Source of the DNA: Clostridia bacterium
GTDB taxonomy: Bacteria > Bacillota > Clostridia > Oscillospirales > CAG-272
Reading direction: 5' to 3'
NCBI GenBank assembly: GCA_017466685.1
Contig: JAFTTS010000081.1
Coordinates: forward strand, 1 to 58,433
DNA length: 58,433 nucleotides
The notes under the pieces are model-generated. The model saw only the letters and a list, made by a program, of their open reading frames with translations, had not been told where the DNA came from and did no database searches. Position numbers and translations under genes: made by a program. This document shows, piece by piece, positions 17,623 to 25,727 of this stretch; within the stretch, counting starts at the first letter, position 1; each line of letters begins with the position of its first letter.

Positions 17623-19035
17623 ATGCCAAATATGTCACCGAAAAAGAATGCGATGCCCTCGCAAGCACCCGAGGTTCGCGCTCACAATTTTGATGAGGTT
17701 GCACTCGGTTATGACGAAGCGACTGCCCTTGACGAGGCGGCACGCTGTCTTAACTGTAAAAATATGCCCTGTGTCACGGGCTGTCCCGTAAATATTCACA
17801 TCCCCGAGTTTATTTCCAAAATCAAGGAATGTGACTTCGAGGGTGCTTATCAAGTAATCAACCGCTCGTCCTCACTGCCGGCTGTCTGCGGACGAGTTTG
17901 TCCCCAGGAAACCCAGTGTGAGGCGAAGTGTGTTCGCGGTATAAAGGGCGAGCCTGTCGGAATCGGCAGACTTGAGCGTTTCGTTGCCGATTGGCACAAT
18001 GCTCACACAGATGGTGTTGCCGATATTCCCGAAACAAACGGTCACAAGGTTGCCGTTGTCGGTTCGGGCCCGTCGGGACTTACCTGTGCAGGCGATCTTG
18101 CGAAAAAAGGCTACAGTGTCACGGTCTATGAGGCACTGCACACTGCAGGTGGTGTACTCGTTTACGGTATTCCCGAATTTCGTCTGCCAAAGGCAATAGT
18201 TAAAAAAGAGGTTGACAACTTAAAAGCGATGGGCGTCACGATCGAAACCAACGTCGTTATCGGCAAGACGCTTACTGTTGACGAGCTTTTCGAAATGGGC
18301 TTTGAGGCGGTGTTTATCGGTTCGGGCGCAGGACTTCCGAGCTTTATGAACATCCCCGGCGAGAGCCTCAAGGGCGTTTACTCGGCTAATGAATATTTAA
18401 CCCGAAGCAACCTTATGAAGGCGTATCTCGATAACCCCGTAACTCCGATATCCAAGGGTGGCAGAGTTGCTGTTGTCGGCGGTGGAAACGTCGCGATGGA
18501 TGCGGCACGTACTGCGCTTCGTCTCGGTGCGGAAAAGGTGTATATCGTTTACCGCCGTTCGATGGAGGAGCTTCCCGCAAGACGCGAGGAGGTTGAGCAC
18601 GCAATCGAGGAGGGTGTTGAGTTTATGCTTCTGGGTAGCCCTGTTGAAATCCTCGGTTATCGCAATCCCGATGACAAGCGCGATCCGAAAAACGGCACGG
18701 TTATCGGTATGAAGTGCATAAAAATGGAGCTTGGCGAGCCCGATGAGCGCGGACGTCGTTCACCGATACCCGTCGAGGGAAGCGAGTTTACACTTGACGT
18801 TGACACGGTTGTCATGTCTATCGGCACATCCCCGAATCCGCTTATAAAATCGACAACCGAGGGACTTGAAACAAACAAGCGTGGCGGTATCATCGTTGAA
18901 GAATCCACGGGCGCAACGACCAAGATGGGCGTATATGCAGGCGGTGACGCTGTAACAGGCGCGGCGACGGTAATTTCCGCAATGGGTGCAGGCAAGGTCG
19001 CGGCAAAGGCGATCGATGAGTATCTTTCGAAATAA
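17623..19035 (+). CDS. nfnB: NfnB, FAD/[4Fe-4S] subunit of NADH-dependent reduced ferredoxin:NADP+ oxidoreductase
   Basis: A 470-residue homologue of the glutamate synthase small chain. Two cysteine groups near the N terminus, AARCLNCKNMPCVTGCPV (residues 36-53) and CGRVCPQETQCEAKCVRG, bind [4Fe-4S] clusters. VAVVGSGPSGLTCAGDLAKKG binds FAD and VAVVGGGNVAMDAARTALRLG binds NADPH. It is often annotated as GltA/GltD, but no large glutamate synthase chain is present and it pairs with NfnA 33 bases upstream. Together they bifurcate NADPH electrons to ferredoxin and NAD+, or run in reverse. Confidence 0.92.
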   Translation: MPNMSPKKNAMPSQAPEVRAHNFDEVALGYDEATALDEAARCLNCKNMPCVTGCPVNIHIPEFISKIKECDFEGAYQVINRSSSLPAVCGRVCPQETQCEAKCVRGIKGEPVGIGRLERFVADWHNAHTDGVADIPETNGHKVAVVGSGPSGLTCAGDLAKKGYSVTVYEALHTAGGVLVYGIPEFRLPKAIVKKEVDNLKAMGVTIETNVVIGKTLTVDELFEMGFEAVFIGSGAGLPSFMNIPGESLKGVYSANEYLTRSNLMKAYLDNPVTPISKGGRVAVVGGGNVAMDAARTALRLGAEKVYIVYRRSMEELPARREEVEHAIEEGVEFMLLGSPVEILGYRNPDDKRDPKNGTVIGMKCIKMELGEPDERGRRSPIPVEGSEFTLDVDTVVMSIGTSPNPLIKSTTEGLETNKRGGIIVEESTGATTKMGVYAGGDAVTGAATVISAMGAGKVAAKAIDEYLSK

Positions 19036-19047
19036 ATTGAGGTAAAC

Positions 19048-19596
19048 ATGGGAACAGTCGGACAAATAATCAGTATCATCGCGATGGTGATAGCGATATT
19101 ATCCTATCAGGCAAAAAAGCAGAGAACCTTTGCAGGGGTTCAGCTTGTCAGTACCACTCTTTTCGCTGTCAGCTTCTTACTTCTCGGCGCGATAACGGGT
19201 GCACTGCTTAATTTCATCGCGGCAGTTCGTGCGCTGATTTATTATAACAAGCAAAAGCTTCATGCGGATAAACCGATCTGGCTTGCGTGCTTCATAGCTG
19301 CATATCTCGGTGCGTACGCCCTTACATTCACGGTTTTTGCAAAAGAACCGACTCCGATCAATTTTATAATCGAAATATTACCCGTTATCGGTATGGTCGC
19401 ATCCCATCTTGCTCTTTATATGAAGGAAGATAAGGCTGTCAGACGTTTTTCGCTGATAAGCTCACCTGTGTGGCTTGTTTATAATATCATTTCATGGTCG
19501 ATCGGTGCGGTGCTTTGTGAATCGTTCAGTATCGTTTCGATCATCATTGGTATTATAAGACACGATATTGATAAGGGAGATAAAAAACAAGCGTGA
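19048..19596 (+). CDS. YgjV-family inner membrane protein
   Basis: A 182-residue protein with about five to six hydrophobic segments. The start GQIISIIAMVIAILSYQAKKQ and the middle VSFLLLGAITGALLNFIAAVRALIYY fit the Imp-YgjV family of small bacterial membrane proteins of unknown function. It starts 12 bases after nfnB and probably belongs to that transcript. No catalytic residues can be named. Confidence 0.75.
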   Translation: MGTVGQIISIIAMVIAILSYQAKKQRTFAGVQLVSTTLFAVSFLLLGAITGALLNFIAAVRALIYYNKQKLHADKPIWLACFIAAYLGAYALTFTVFAKEPTPINFIIEILPVIGMVASHLALYMKEDKAVRRFSLISSPVWLVYNIISWSIGAVLCESFSIVSIIIGIIRHDIDKGDKKQA

Positions 19597-19624
19597 TTTT
19601 CGAGGGCATCGTCATTTGGCGGTG

Positions 19625-19760
19625 TCCTTTTGTTGCTTTGGGGAGAGATTGCCCTCTCCGTCAAAGTTGCGAAGCAATCTTTTGCACCTTTCTCTCCCAA
19701 TGGGCGAGGCTTTGGTTAGTCCGAGCGAGGCTAAGGTTAGCCTGAGGCGAAACTGACTTC
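19625..19760. repeat. Diverged short hairpin repeats
   Basis: GGGGAGAGATTGCCCTCTCC and CTTTCTCTCCCAATGGGCGAGG resemble the REP-like units elsewhere, and GGTTAG plus GACTTCAGCGAAGCC echo the ends of the fold-back elements. The 290-base gap 19597-19886 otherwise holds only the SCIFF promoter. Confidence 0.55.
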
Positions 19761-19815
19761 AGCGAAGCCAAACCCACCAATTCATAAATAATTTCAAAAA
19801 AATCCCGTATTCCCG

Positions 19816-19844
19816 TTGACATCATGGGATTTGCATGGTATAAT
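19816..19844 (+). promoter_or_regulatory. Promoter of the SCIFF operon
   Basis: TTGACA (19816-19821) and TATAAT (19839-19844), 17 bases apart, both perfect, with a leader of about 35 bases. Confidence 0.82.
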
Positions 19845-19886
19845 ATAGATAATAACGTAAAATTCTATCTTAAGGAGAATATAAAT

Positions 19887-20150
19887 ATGAAGCGTATTAC
19901 AACTTTAAATACCAAGAGCCTCTGCACTGAAAACGGTGGCTGCGGCGAATGCCAGACATCCTGCCAGTCCGCTTGCAAAACAAGCTGCGGTATCGCAAAT
20001 CAGAAATGCGAATCTAAGGTTTCCAGAATCAAGACTCTCGTAACAAAGAGCCTTTGCGCAGAAAACGGCGGCTGCGGCGAATGTCAGACCTCTTGCCAGT
20101 CCGCTTGCAAAACAAGCTGCGGTATCGCAAATCAGAGCTGCGAGAAATAA
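19887..20150 (+). CDS. SCIFF ranthipeptide precursor with two tandem core units
   Basis: SCIFF (six cysteines in forty-five) precursors are normally one unit of about 45 residues, and a radical SAM enzyme installs a thioether between a Cys and a nearby Thr. This 87-residue protein contains the unit twice. Each unit reads (I)TTLNTK or KTLVTK, then SLC, ENGGCGECQTSCQSACKTSC, GIANQ and a final Cys, giving seven Cys per unit. Residues 11-41 and 55-85 are nearly identical, and so is their DNA, so the duplication is recent or kept uniform. Start ATG 19887 follows AAGGAG. The maturase follows after a weak terminator. The biological role of SCIFF is unknown; it is conserved across Clostridia. Confidence 0.92.
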   Translation: MKRITTLNTKSLCTENGGCGECQTSCQSACKTSCGIANQKCESKVSRIKTLVTKSLCAENGGCGECQTSCQSACKTSCGIANQSCEK

Positions 20151-20163
20151 TCACGCAAAAACT

Positions 20164-20193
20164 AAAATGCTGCCGTTTTTGGTGGCATTTTTT
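20164..20193 (+). terminator. Intra-operon terminator between SCIFF and its maturase
   Basis: ATGCTGCC (20167-20174) pairs with GGTGGCAT (20181-20188) with two wobbles, followed by six T residues. It ends only 20 bases before the maturase start. It probably lets part of the transcription through, so peptide is made in excess over enzyme. Confidence 0.7.
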
Positions 20194-20212
20194 GCGATAT
20201 AAGGAGATTTCT

Positions 20213-21580
20213 ATGACACATTGTTACAAGCTTGGCGGACTCAATATCGTGCTGGACGTTTATTCCGGCTCGGTACACATCGTTGACGAGGTCGCCTATG
20301 ATATAATCGAAAAATACGAGGACTCTGACAGAGAGACACTCAAAACCGAGGTTACCGCAAAGCACGGTATCACTGCATCGGATTTTGATGAATGCTGTGA
20401 ACAAATCGAGGAGCTTCGTGCGGCAGGACAGCTTTTCGCCGAGGACACCTTCGAAGGACTTGCGGGAAAGCTCAAGGAAACCTCCAAGGGCGTTGTCAAG
20501 GCGCTCTGCCTGCACATTGCACACACTTGTAATCTTAACTGCTCGTATTGCTTCGCAAGCCAGGGTAACTATCACGGTGAGCGTGCCGTTATGAGCTATG
20601 AGGTCGGAAAGCAGGCACTCGATTTCCTCATTGCCAATTCGGGTACACGCCATAATTTGGAGGTTGACTTCTTCGGCGGCGAACCGCTTATGAATTTTGA
20701 CGTTGTGAAACAGCTCGTTGCATACGCTCGTGGGGTTGAAAAGGCGGCAGGTAAGAATTTCCGTTTTACACTCACAACAAACGGTCTGCTCATCGACGAT
20801 GACGTTATCGACTTTGCAAACCGTGAATGCTCGAATGTCGTGCTCTCGCTTGACGGACGCCGTGAAGTACATGACCGTTTCCGCGTTGACTATGCAGGTA
20901 AAGGAAGCTGGGAGAGAATCGTTCCCAAATTCCAAAAGTTAGTGGAAGCTCGCGGCGGCAAGAATTACTATATGCGCGGCACGTTCACGCACGCAAATCC
21001 CGATTTTCTTGAGGATATCAAAACCATGCTCGATCTCGACTTCAATGAGCTTTCGATGGAGCCTGTCGTTTGCGCGGACAGTGATCCTTCTGCACTTACG
21101 ATGGAGGATCTGCCCATCGTACTCGAACAGTATGAAAAGCTTGCCGAGCTGATGCTTGAGAGAAGAAAAGAGGGTAAGCCGTTCACGTTCTATCACTATA
21201 TGATCGATCTCAAGGGCGGTCCTTGCATATATAAGCGTATTTCCGGCTGTGGCTCGGGTACAGAATATATGGCGGTTACTCCGTGGGGTGATCTTTATCC
21301 CTGTCATCAGTTCGTCGGCGAGGAGAAGTTTAAGCTCGGTGACGTTTGGAGTGGTGTCACAAATACCGCTTGTCAGGCTGAATTTGCCGCTTGTAACGTC
21401 TATTCCCGTCCCGAATGTCACGATTGCTGGGCGAAGCTTTACTGTTCGGGCGGTTGTGCGGCGAACGCTTACCACGCAACCGGCTCGGTCAACGGTATAT
21501 ACAAATACGGCTGTGAGCTCTTCCGCAAGAGAATGGAATGTGCTATCATGGTCGAAGCGACAAAGGCACTTGAAGAATAA
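20213..21580 (+). CDS. SCIFF radical SAM maturase (thioether bond-forming)
   Basis: A 455-residue radical SAM/SPASM enzyme. An N-terminal RRE-like region (residues 1-90) should bind the leader of the peptide. CNLNCSYC near residue 105 is the CxxxCxxC cluster motif, FFGGEPLMNF follows, and a C-terminal set of cysteines (CHQF, CHDCWAKLYCSGGC) holds auxiliary [4Fe-4S] clusters. I start at ATG 20213 after AAGGAG (20201-20206); an open frame extends upstream into the SCIFF gene but is not used. Position right after the SCIFF gene identifies the substrate. The next gene overlaps its stop by one base. Confidence 0.93.
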   Translation: MTHCYKLGGLNIVLDVYSGSVHIVDEVAYDIIEKYEDSDRETLKTEVTAKHGITASDFDECCEQIEELRAAGQLFAEDTFEGLAGKLKETSKGVVKALCLHIAHTCNLNCSYCFASQGNYHGERAVMSYEVGKQALDFLIANSGTRHNLEVDFFGGEPLMNFDVVKQLVAYARGVEKAAGKNFRFTLTTNGLLIDDDVIDFANRECSNVVLSLDGRREVHDRFRVDYAGKGSWERIVPKFQKLVEARGGKNYYMRGTFTHANPDFLEDIKTMLDLDFNELSMEPVVCADSDPSALTMEDLPIVLEQYEKLAELMLERRKEGKPFTFYHYMIDLKGGPCIYKRISGCGSGTEYMAVTPWGDLYPCHQFVGEEKFKLGDVWSGVTNTACQAEFAACNVYSRPECHDCWAKLYCSGGCAANAYHATGSVNGIYKYGCELFRKRMECAIMVEATKALEE

Positions 21581-22917
21581 TGAAAACGCCGATCTGCGAT
21601 TTTGTTGAACGCTACATAAAAAGCGGCGCGGCAAGACTCCATATGCCGGGACACAAGGGCATAAATATGCTCGGAATCGAGGAGCGCGACATAACCGAGA
21701 TCGACGGTGCTGACGTGCTTTACTCATCAAACGGAATCATACGCGAGAGCGAAAAAAACGCCGAAGCCTTGTTTGGAACGGCACGCACTGTCTATTCCGC
21801 CGAGGGCTCGTCACTGTCGATTCGCGCAATGCTCTGTCTTGCAGTGATGCACGCACGTGAAATGGGTAAACGCCCCATCATCGCGGCAGGACGTAATGCA
21901 CATAAGGTGTTTGTCAGCACCGCGGCACTGCTCGATTTTGAAGTGGAGTGGATATATTCGACGGACGGCAGTCTCATTTCCTGCGATATTACCGCCGATT
22001 CACTCGCTGCGGCACTTGACGAAATGACGGTGAAGCCGACTGCGCTTTATATAACCTCTCCCGATTATCTTGGGAATATCGTTTCCATCAAAGGTATCGC
22101 CGAGGTTTGCCATAAACGCGGTATGCTGCTCCTTGTTGACAATGCACACGGTGCGTATCTTGGTTTCCTGCCCGAATCCATGCATCCGATAATGCTCGGC
22201 GCAGATATGTCTGCCGATTCCGCGCATAAGACTTTACCCGTTCTCACCGGCGGTGGTTATCTGCAGATTTCCAAAACTGCACCGGCAATGCTTGCAGAAC
22301 GTGCCGAATATGCAATGTCGCTTTTTGCTTCAACGAGTCCGTCATATCTGATATTACAGTCGCTCGATGCGGCAAACCGTTATCTTTCGGACGGATACCG
22401 CGAACGTCTTGTCGGATTTATAAAAAAGCTTGATACACTTCGTGCAGCTCTCATCCGTCACGGCTTTACCCTCATCGGAAACGAGCCGCTTAAATTGACG
22501 CTTGCTCCGAAATTCTTCGGTTATACGGGATGTGAGCTTGCCGATATACTCGCAGAAAACGGTATCGTGTGTGAATTTTCCGATCCCGATTACACGGTCA
22601 TGATGCCGACACCCGAGCAGGGTGAGCGTGTGCTTGCCGATGCTTTACGGGTGTTAACGTCACTGAAGCCACGAGCGGCGATCGTTACATTACCGCCAAA
22701 GCTCGGCAGACCGTCACGTGCAATGACACCGAGGGAAGCGACCTTTTCGCCATGTGAAAGCGTTAAGATCGAGGACGCACACGGACGTATACTTGCAAGC
22801 GCCCAAATTTCCTGTCCTCCTGCGATACCGATTGCGGTCTGCGGCGAGGTTATTGACGGTGACGTCATCGCGGCACTCGGGTACTACGCAGTAGGTGAGG
22901 TTACGGTTACAAAATAA
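21580..22917 (+). CDS. Orn/Lys/Arg decarboxylase-family PLP enzyme
   Basis: A 445-residue fold-type I PLP enzyme. RLHMPGHKG near the N terminus, VDNAHGAYLGF, and the PLP lysine in SADSAHKTLPVLTGGG (Lys217) match the ornithine/lysine/arginine decarboxylase family, including the short YaaO/SpeA-like forms of Firmicutes. The substrate is probably arginine or lysine but cannot be fixed. Its ATG overlaps the maturase stop (TAATG), so it is translationally coupled to SCIFF maturation. That pairing may only be operon convenience. Confidence 0.85.
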   Translation: MKTPICDFVERYIKSGAARLHMPGHKGINMLGIEERDITEIDGADVLYSSNGIIRESEKNAEALFGTARTVYSAEGSSLSIRAMLCLAVMHAREMGKRPIIAAGRNAHKVFVSTAALLDFEVEWIYSTDGSLISCDITADSLAAALDEMTVKPTALYITSPDYLGNIVSIKGIAEVCHKRGMLLLVDNAHGAYLGFLPESMHPIMLGADMSADSAHKTLPVLTGGGYLQISKTAPAMLAERAEYAMSLFASTSPSYLILQSLDAANRYLSDGYRERLVGFIKKLDTLRAALIRHGFTLIGNEPLKLTLAPKFFGYTGCELADILAENGIVCEFSDPDYTVMMPTPEQGERVLADALRVLTSLKPRAAIVTLPPKLGRPSRAMTPREATFSPCESVKIEDAHGRILASAQISCPPAIPIAVCGEVIDGDVIAALGYYAVGEVTVTK

Positions 22918-22980
22918 AAAAGTCCCGTTGCAGTAAGCATATCGGAGCTTTTGAGTGATAGTTATATTAAGGAGATCATT

Positions 22981-23376
22981 ATGAAAATCCGTATAAGAAT
23001 GAAGAATCGCATGGTCGCAGTCGGACTTGTTATAGCTGCGGTGCTGGCGCTTATTTATACGGTTTTTTTCTTCAATAAGCTCGGTATCAGCGTCGGTTAC
23101 TATCTTAACACCCTCGACGGCCCGATGCTGATAGAGGATTACTCACCGATGAGCATGGTACCGCCTGCACAAAACACAGGTATGTTCGTCGGAATCGAGC
23201 GCGGACAGAAGCTGCTTGTGGTGCACGGTGCCGTTGACCGGAGTTACCCGGCAAGAACGGATGCGTATTTTATCATAAAGCTCGGCAGTGCTTCACCCGA
23301 TAACATCCCGAGAGAGGTCATCATTTCGCTTGTGGGACTTGGTTGGCTTGACGAAGCAGAGCTGCTTATCGAATAA
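22981..23376 (+). CDS. Hypothetical small membrane-anchored protein
   Basis: I do not recognise this 131-residue protein. A basic N terminus (KIRIRMKNRM) is followed by one hydrophobic segment at about residues 11-31, then a soluble, probably outward-facing domain of about 95 residues without cysteines or clear motifs. AAGGAG precedes ATG 22981. It is 63 bases downstream of the PLP gene and may share its transcript. Its 3' end overlaps the convergent LysR gene by 11 bases. Confidence 0.65.
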   Translation: MKIRIRMKNRMVAVGLVIAAVLALIYTVFFFNKLGISVGYYLNTLDGPMLIEDYSPMSMVPPAQNTGMFVGIERGQKLLVVHGAVDRSYPARTDAYFIIKLGSASPDNIPREVIISLVGLGWLDEAELLIE

Positions 23377-24247
23377 AAATGTCTGAACCGGCCAGGTATT
23401 CACGCAATGCCTTCATGCTGTATTTCTGGTGTGAGCTTCGACGCCATGCGAGGCTCACGTCTATATACATCGGCTCGCAAAGCGGTATCAAAGCGAGCCC
23501 GGCGTCCGCTTTTATAAGGTCGCGGAACATAAATCCCGCCGCAATACCGCTTGAGATCATACTCATGAGAGTTGAGAGCTGATTTGTTTGAAGAAGAATA
23601 TTCGGTTCGATTTTGTCCGCTGCGAAGCGGTTTTTTATTTCCTGCGTCTGGAAAAAGCTGTTTTCAAAAAGTACGAGTGGTTTGTTCGCAAGTAAGGCAG
23701 GACGGACACTCGTTTTTTTTGCAAGCGGATCTTCTCCCGAAACACAGCAGACGATCTCGAGCCTGCCTATTTTGAGCGAAGAGAGCTCCTTATCAAGCGG
23801 ACGGCTGTGCGGCAGGAACACCATGTCGACAAAGCCCTCGGAAAGCTTACCGTAAAGCTCGTGACGACTGCCTTCCGTGATTTCAAGGCGTACATCGGGG
23901 TTGTTATCGTTAAAATCATGAAAGAGACGCGGCAGGATGAGTGACCCGATCATCGGCGGTATACCGAGACGGAGGATTTTACTCTCGCCGCCGAGGTCGT
24001 TCATGATACTCTCGATTTCGTCAGCACGACGCGTGAGCTCGAGACTCATTTTATAGAGAGTTTCACCCTCTGCAGTCAGCGTCATACCGTGGTGTCCGCG
24101 CTTAAAAAGCGTCACGCCGAACTCCGATTCGAGTGATTTTATCGCCGCGGAAAGTGACGGCTGTGAGATATGCATATGCTCTGCCGCCGACATGACGGTT
24201 CCGTATTTGCAGATTGCTTCGAAATATTTCAGTTGGATCAGGTTCAT
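23366..24247 (-). CDS. LysR-family regulator, probable controller of the adjacent dehydrogenase
   Basis: A 293-residue protein with the LysR winged helix (GTVMSAAEHMHISQPSLSAAIKSLES, about residues 16-41) and an effector domain that includes GIPPMIGSLILPRLF. It is divergent from the D-malate/tartrate dehydrogenase gene at 24609. That is the same arrangement as dmlR-dmlA in E. coli, so local control is a reasonable inference. The 361-base gap between them holds two REP-like hairpins and the dmlA promoter. Confidence 0.85.
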   Translation of the reverse strand: MNLIQLKYFEAICKYGTVMSAAEHMHISQPSLSAAIKSLESEFGVTLFKRGHHGMTLTAEGETLYKMSLELTRRADEIESIMNDLGGESKILRLGIPPMIGSLILPRLFHDFNDNNPDVRLEITEGSRHELYGKLSEGFVDMVFLPHSRPLDKELSSLKIGRLEIVCCVSGEDPLAKKTSVRPALLANKPLVLFENSFFQTQEIKNRFAADKIEPNILLQTNQLSTLMSMISSGIAAGFMFRDLIKADAGLALIPLCEPMYIDVSLAWRRSSHQKYSMKALREYLAGSDIFIR

Positions 24248-24289
24248 GTGATCACCGTCGCTTTCTTGTGTACCCTCATTAGAGGTGTA

Positions 24290-24341
24290 CCCTCATCAGT
24301 CTCGCAAGCTCGACAGCTTCCCCCGAGGGAAGCCTTTGAAG
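24290..24341 (-). repeat. Short REP-like hairpin repeat, inverted copy
   Basis: CCCTCATCAGTCTCGCAAGC then GACAGCTTCCCCCGAGGGAAG: the same unit as at 3592 in the opposite direction. It faces the copy at 24425. Confidence 0.75.
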
Positions 24342-24424
24342 TTGATTTGCGAGTATGAAAACAAAGTATTTAAAAGCTTTTTTGAATTACCACCATACTT
24401 TATTTTGCGAACAAATTGTTACTG

Positions 24425-24478
24425 AAAGCCTTCCCCTGGGGGAAGGTGGCACGTCGTAAGACGAGACGGATGAGGGCT
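24425..24478 (+). repeat. Short REP-like hairpin repeat
   Basis: AGCCTTCCCCTGGGGGAAGG, a second stem CGTCGTAAGACG, then GGATGAGGGC. With the copy at 24290 it forms a convergent pair in the lysR/dmlA intergenic region. Confidence 0.8.
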
Positions 24479-24547
24479 TCACCGTATAAAATAATGTCAC
24501 ATCTCCATTATATAGCTTTTCCCTATATTTGTCAAGTAAATATCTAT

Positions 24548-24576
24548 TTTACAAATGGATATACAAGTGCTATAAT
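24548..24576 (+). promoter_or_regulatory. Promoter of the D-malate dehydrogenase gene
   Basis: TTTACA (24548-24553) and TATAAT (24571-24576), 17 bases apart. Confidence 0.7.
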
Positions 24577-24608
24577 ATAAGTGAAATACATATTTCGGAG
24601 GTATAACG

Positions 24609-25676
24609 ATGAACACACATAAAATAGCGGTTATCGCAGGTGACGGTATCGGCCCGGAGGTCATTGCCGAGGGTGTTAAGGTTCTTAACGAGGCAGCACG
24701 TATTGACGGAGGCTTCAACTTTGAATTCACTTATTTTCCTTGGGGATGCGAATATTACAAGGAAACAGGCCGCATGATGGCAGAGGGCGGCATTGACGAG
24801 CTTCGTAAATACGATGCAATATTCCTCGGTGCGGTCGGTGCACCCGGTGTGCCCGATCACATTTCACTGTGGGATCTGCTGCTCGTTATAAGAAAGAGCT
24901 TCGATCAGTATATCAATCTTCGTCCCGTGAAGCTGCTCCGTGGCGCTCCGACACCGCTCAAGGATACACCTCGCGAGGATATCGACATGGTGTTCGTCCG
25001 AGAGAATACCGAGGGTGAGTATGCAGGAAGCGGAAGTTGGCTTTACAAGGGCAAGCCGAACGAGGTCGTTATTCAGAACGGTGTCTTTTCACGCATGGGC
25101 TGTGAACGCGTAATCCGATACGCATACGAGCTTGCAAAGTCACAGGGCAAGACACTGACGAGTATTAGCAAGGCGAACGCACTCAACTATTCAATGGTAT
25201 TCTGGGATCAGATCTTCGAGGAGGTCGGACGTGAATATCCCGAGGTTAAGACATATTCGTATCTCGTTGACGCGGCAAGTATGTTCATGGTAAAGGATCC
25301 GGGACGTTTTGAGGTTGTTGTAACCTCGAATCTTTTCGGTGACATTCTGACTGACCTCGGAGCGGCAATCGCAGGCGGAATGGGACTTGCGGCAGGTGCA
25401 AACCTCAATCCCGAACGAAAATTCCCGTCCATGTTTGAGCCGATCCACGGTTCTGCGCCCGACATTGCAGGTCAAGGTAAGGCGAATCCGCTTGCAACGG
25501 TTTGGTCGGCAAGTCAGCTGCTCGATTTCTTCGGTCACGAGGAATGGGGAGCAAAGTTACTTGACTGTATCGAGGAAGTGCTTGCCCAGGGCAAGGCTTT
25601 AACTCCCGATCTCGGCGGCACGGCAACAACGTCACAGGTCGGAGATGCGATTATAAATAAGATGAACAATAAATAA
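24609..25676 (+). CDS. dmlA: D-malate/tartrate dehydrogenase (decarboxylating), isocitrate/isopropylmalate dehydrogenase family
   Basis: NAD-dependent oxidative decarboxylase of a 2-hydroxy acid; D-malate to pyruvate is the most likely reaction. VIAGDGIGPEV opens the family fold. HISLWDLLLVIRKSFDQYIN and LRPVKLL follow the DmlA/Ttu pattern rather than LeuB or Icd. VRENTEGEYAG, SNLFGDILTDLGAAI and EPIHGSAPDIAG supply nucleotide and metal sites. The length is 355 residues. A divergent LysR gene supports DmlA. Without leuCD nearby an isopropylmalate role is less likely, though substrate cannot be proved from sequence. Confidence 0.85.
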   Translation: MNTHKIAVIAGDGIGPEVIAEGVKVLNEAARIDGGFNFEFTYFPWGCEYYKETGRMMAEGGIDELRKYDAIFLGAVGAPGVPDHISLWDLLLVIRKSFDQYINLRPVKLLRGAPTPLKDTPREDIDMVFVRENTEGEYAGSGSWLYKGKPNEVVIQNGVFSRMGCERVIRYAYELAKSQGKTLTSISKANALNYSMVFWDQIFEEVGREYPEVKTYSYLVDAASMFMVKDPGRFEVVVTSNLFGDILTDLGAAIAGGMGLAAGANLNPERKFPSMFEPIHGSAPDIAGQGKANPLATVWSASQLLDFFGHEEWGAKLLDCIEEVLAQGKALTPDLGGTATTSQVGDAIINKMNNK

Positions 25677-25689
25677 ATCTGCAATACAA

Positions 25690-25726
25690 AAAGCTGTCTG
25701 TACCGAAAATACAGGCAGCCTTTCTT
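25690..25726. terminator. Bidirectional terminator between dmlA and the GH2 gene
   Basis: GCTGTCTGTA (25693-25702) pairs with TACAGGCAGC (25710-25719), with A residues before and T residues after, so it can serve both converging genes. Confidence 0.78.
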
Positions 25727-25727
25727 T

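Noticed and set aside
19887..20150. CRISPR-like or simple tandem repeat
   Set aside because: The two repeats are coding units of the SCIFF frame, not short palindromic repeats with spacers.
20054..20212. Longer N terminus for the SCIFF maturase reading into the SCIFF gene
   Set aside because: ATG 20213 has AAGGAG at the right distance; the extension is out of frame with SCIFF and passes through the terminator hairpin.
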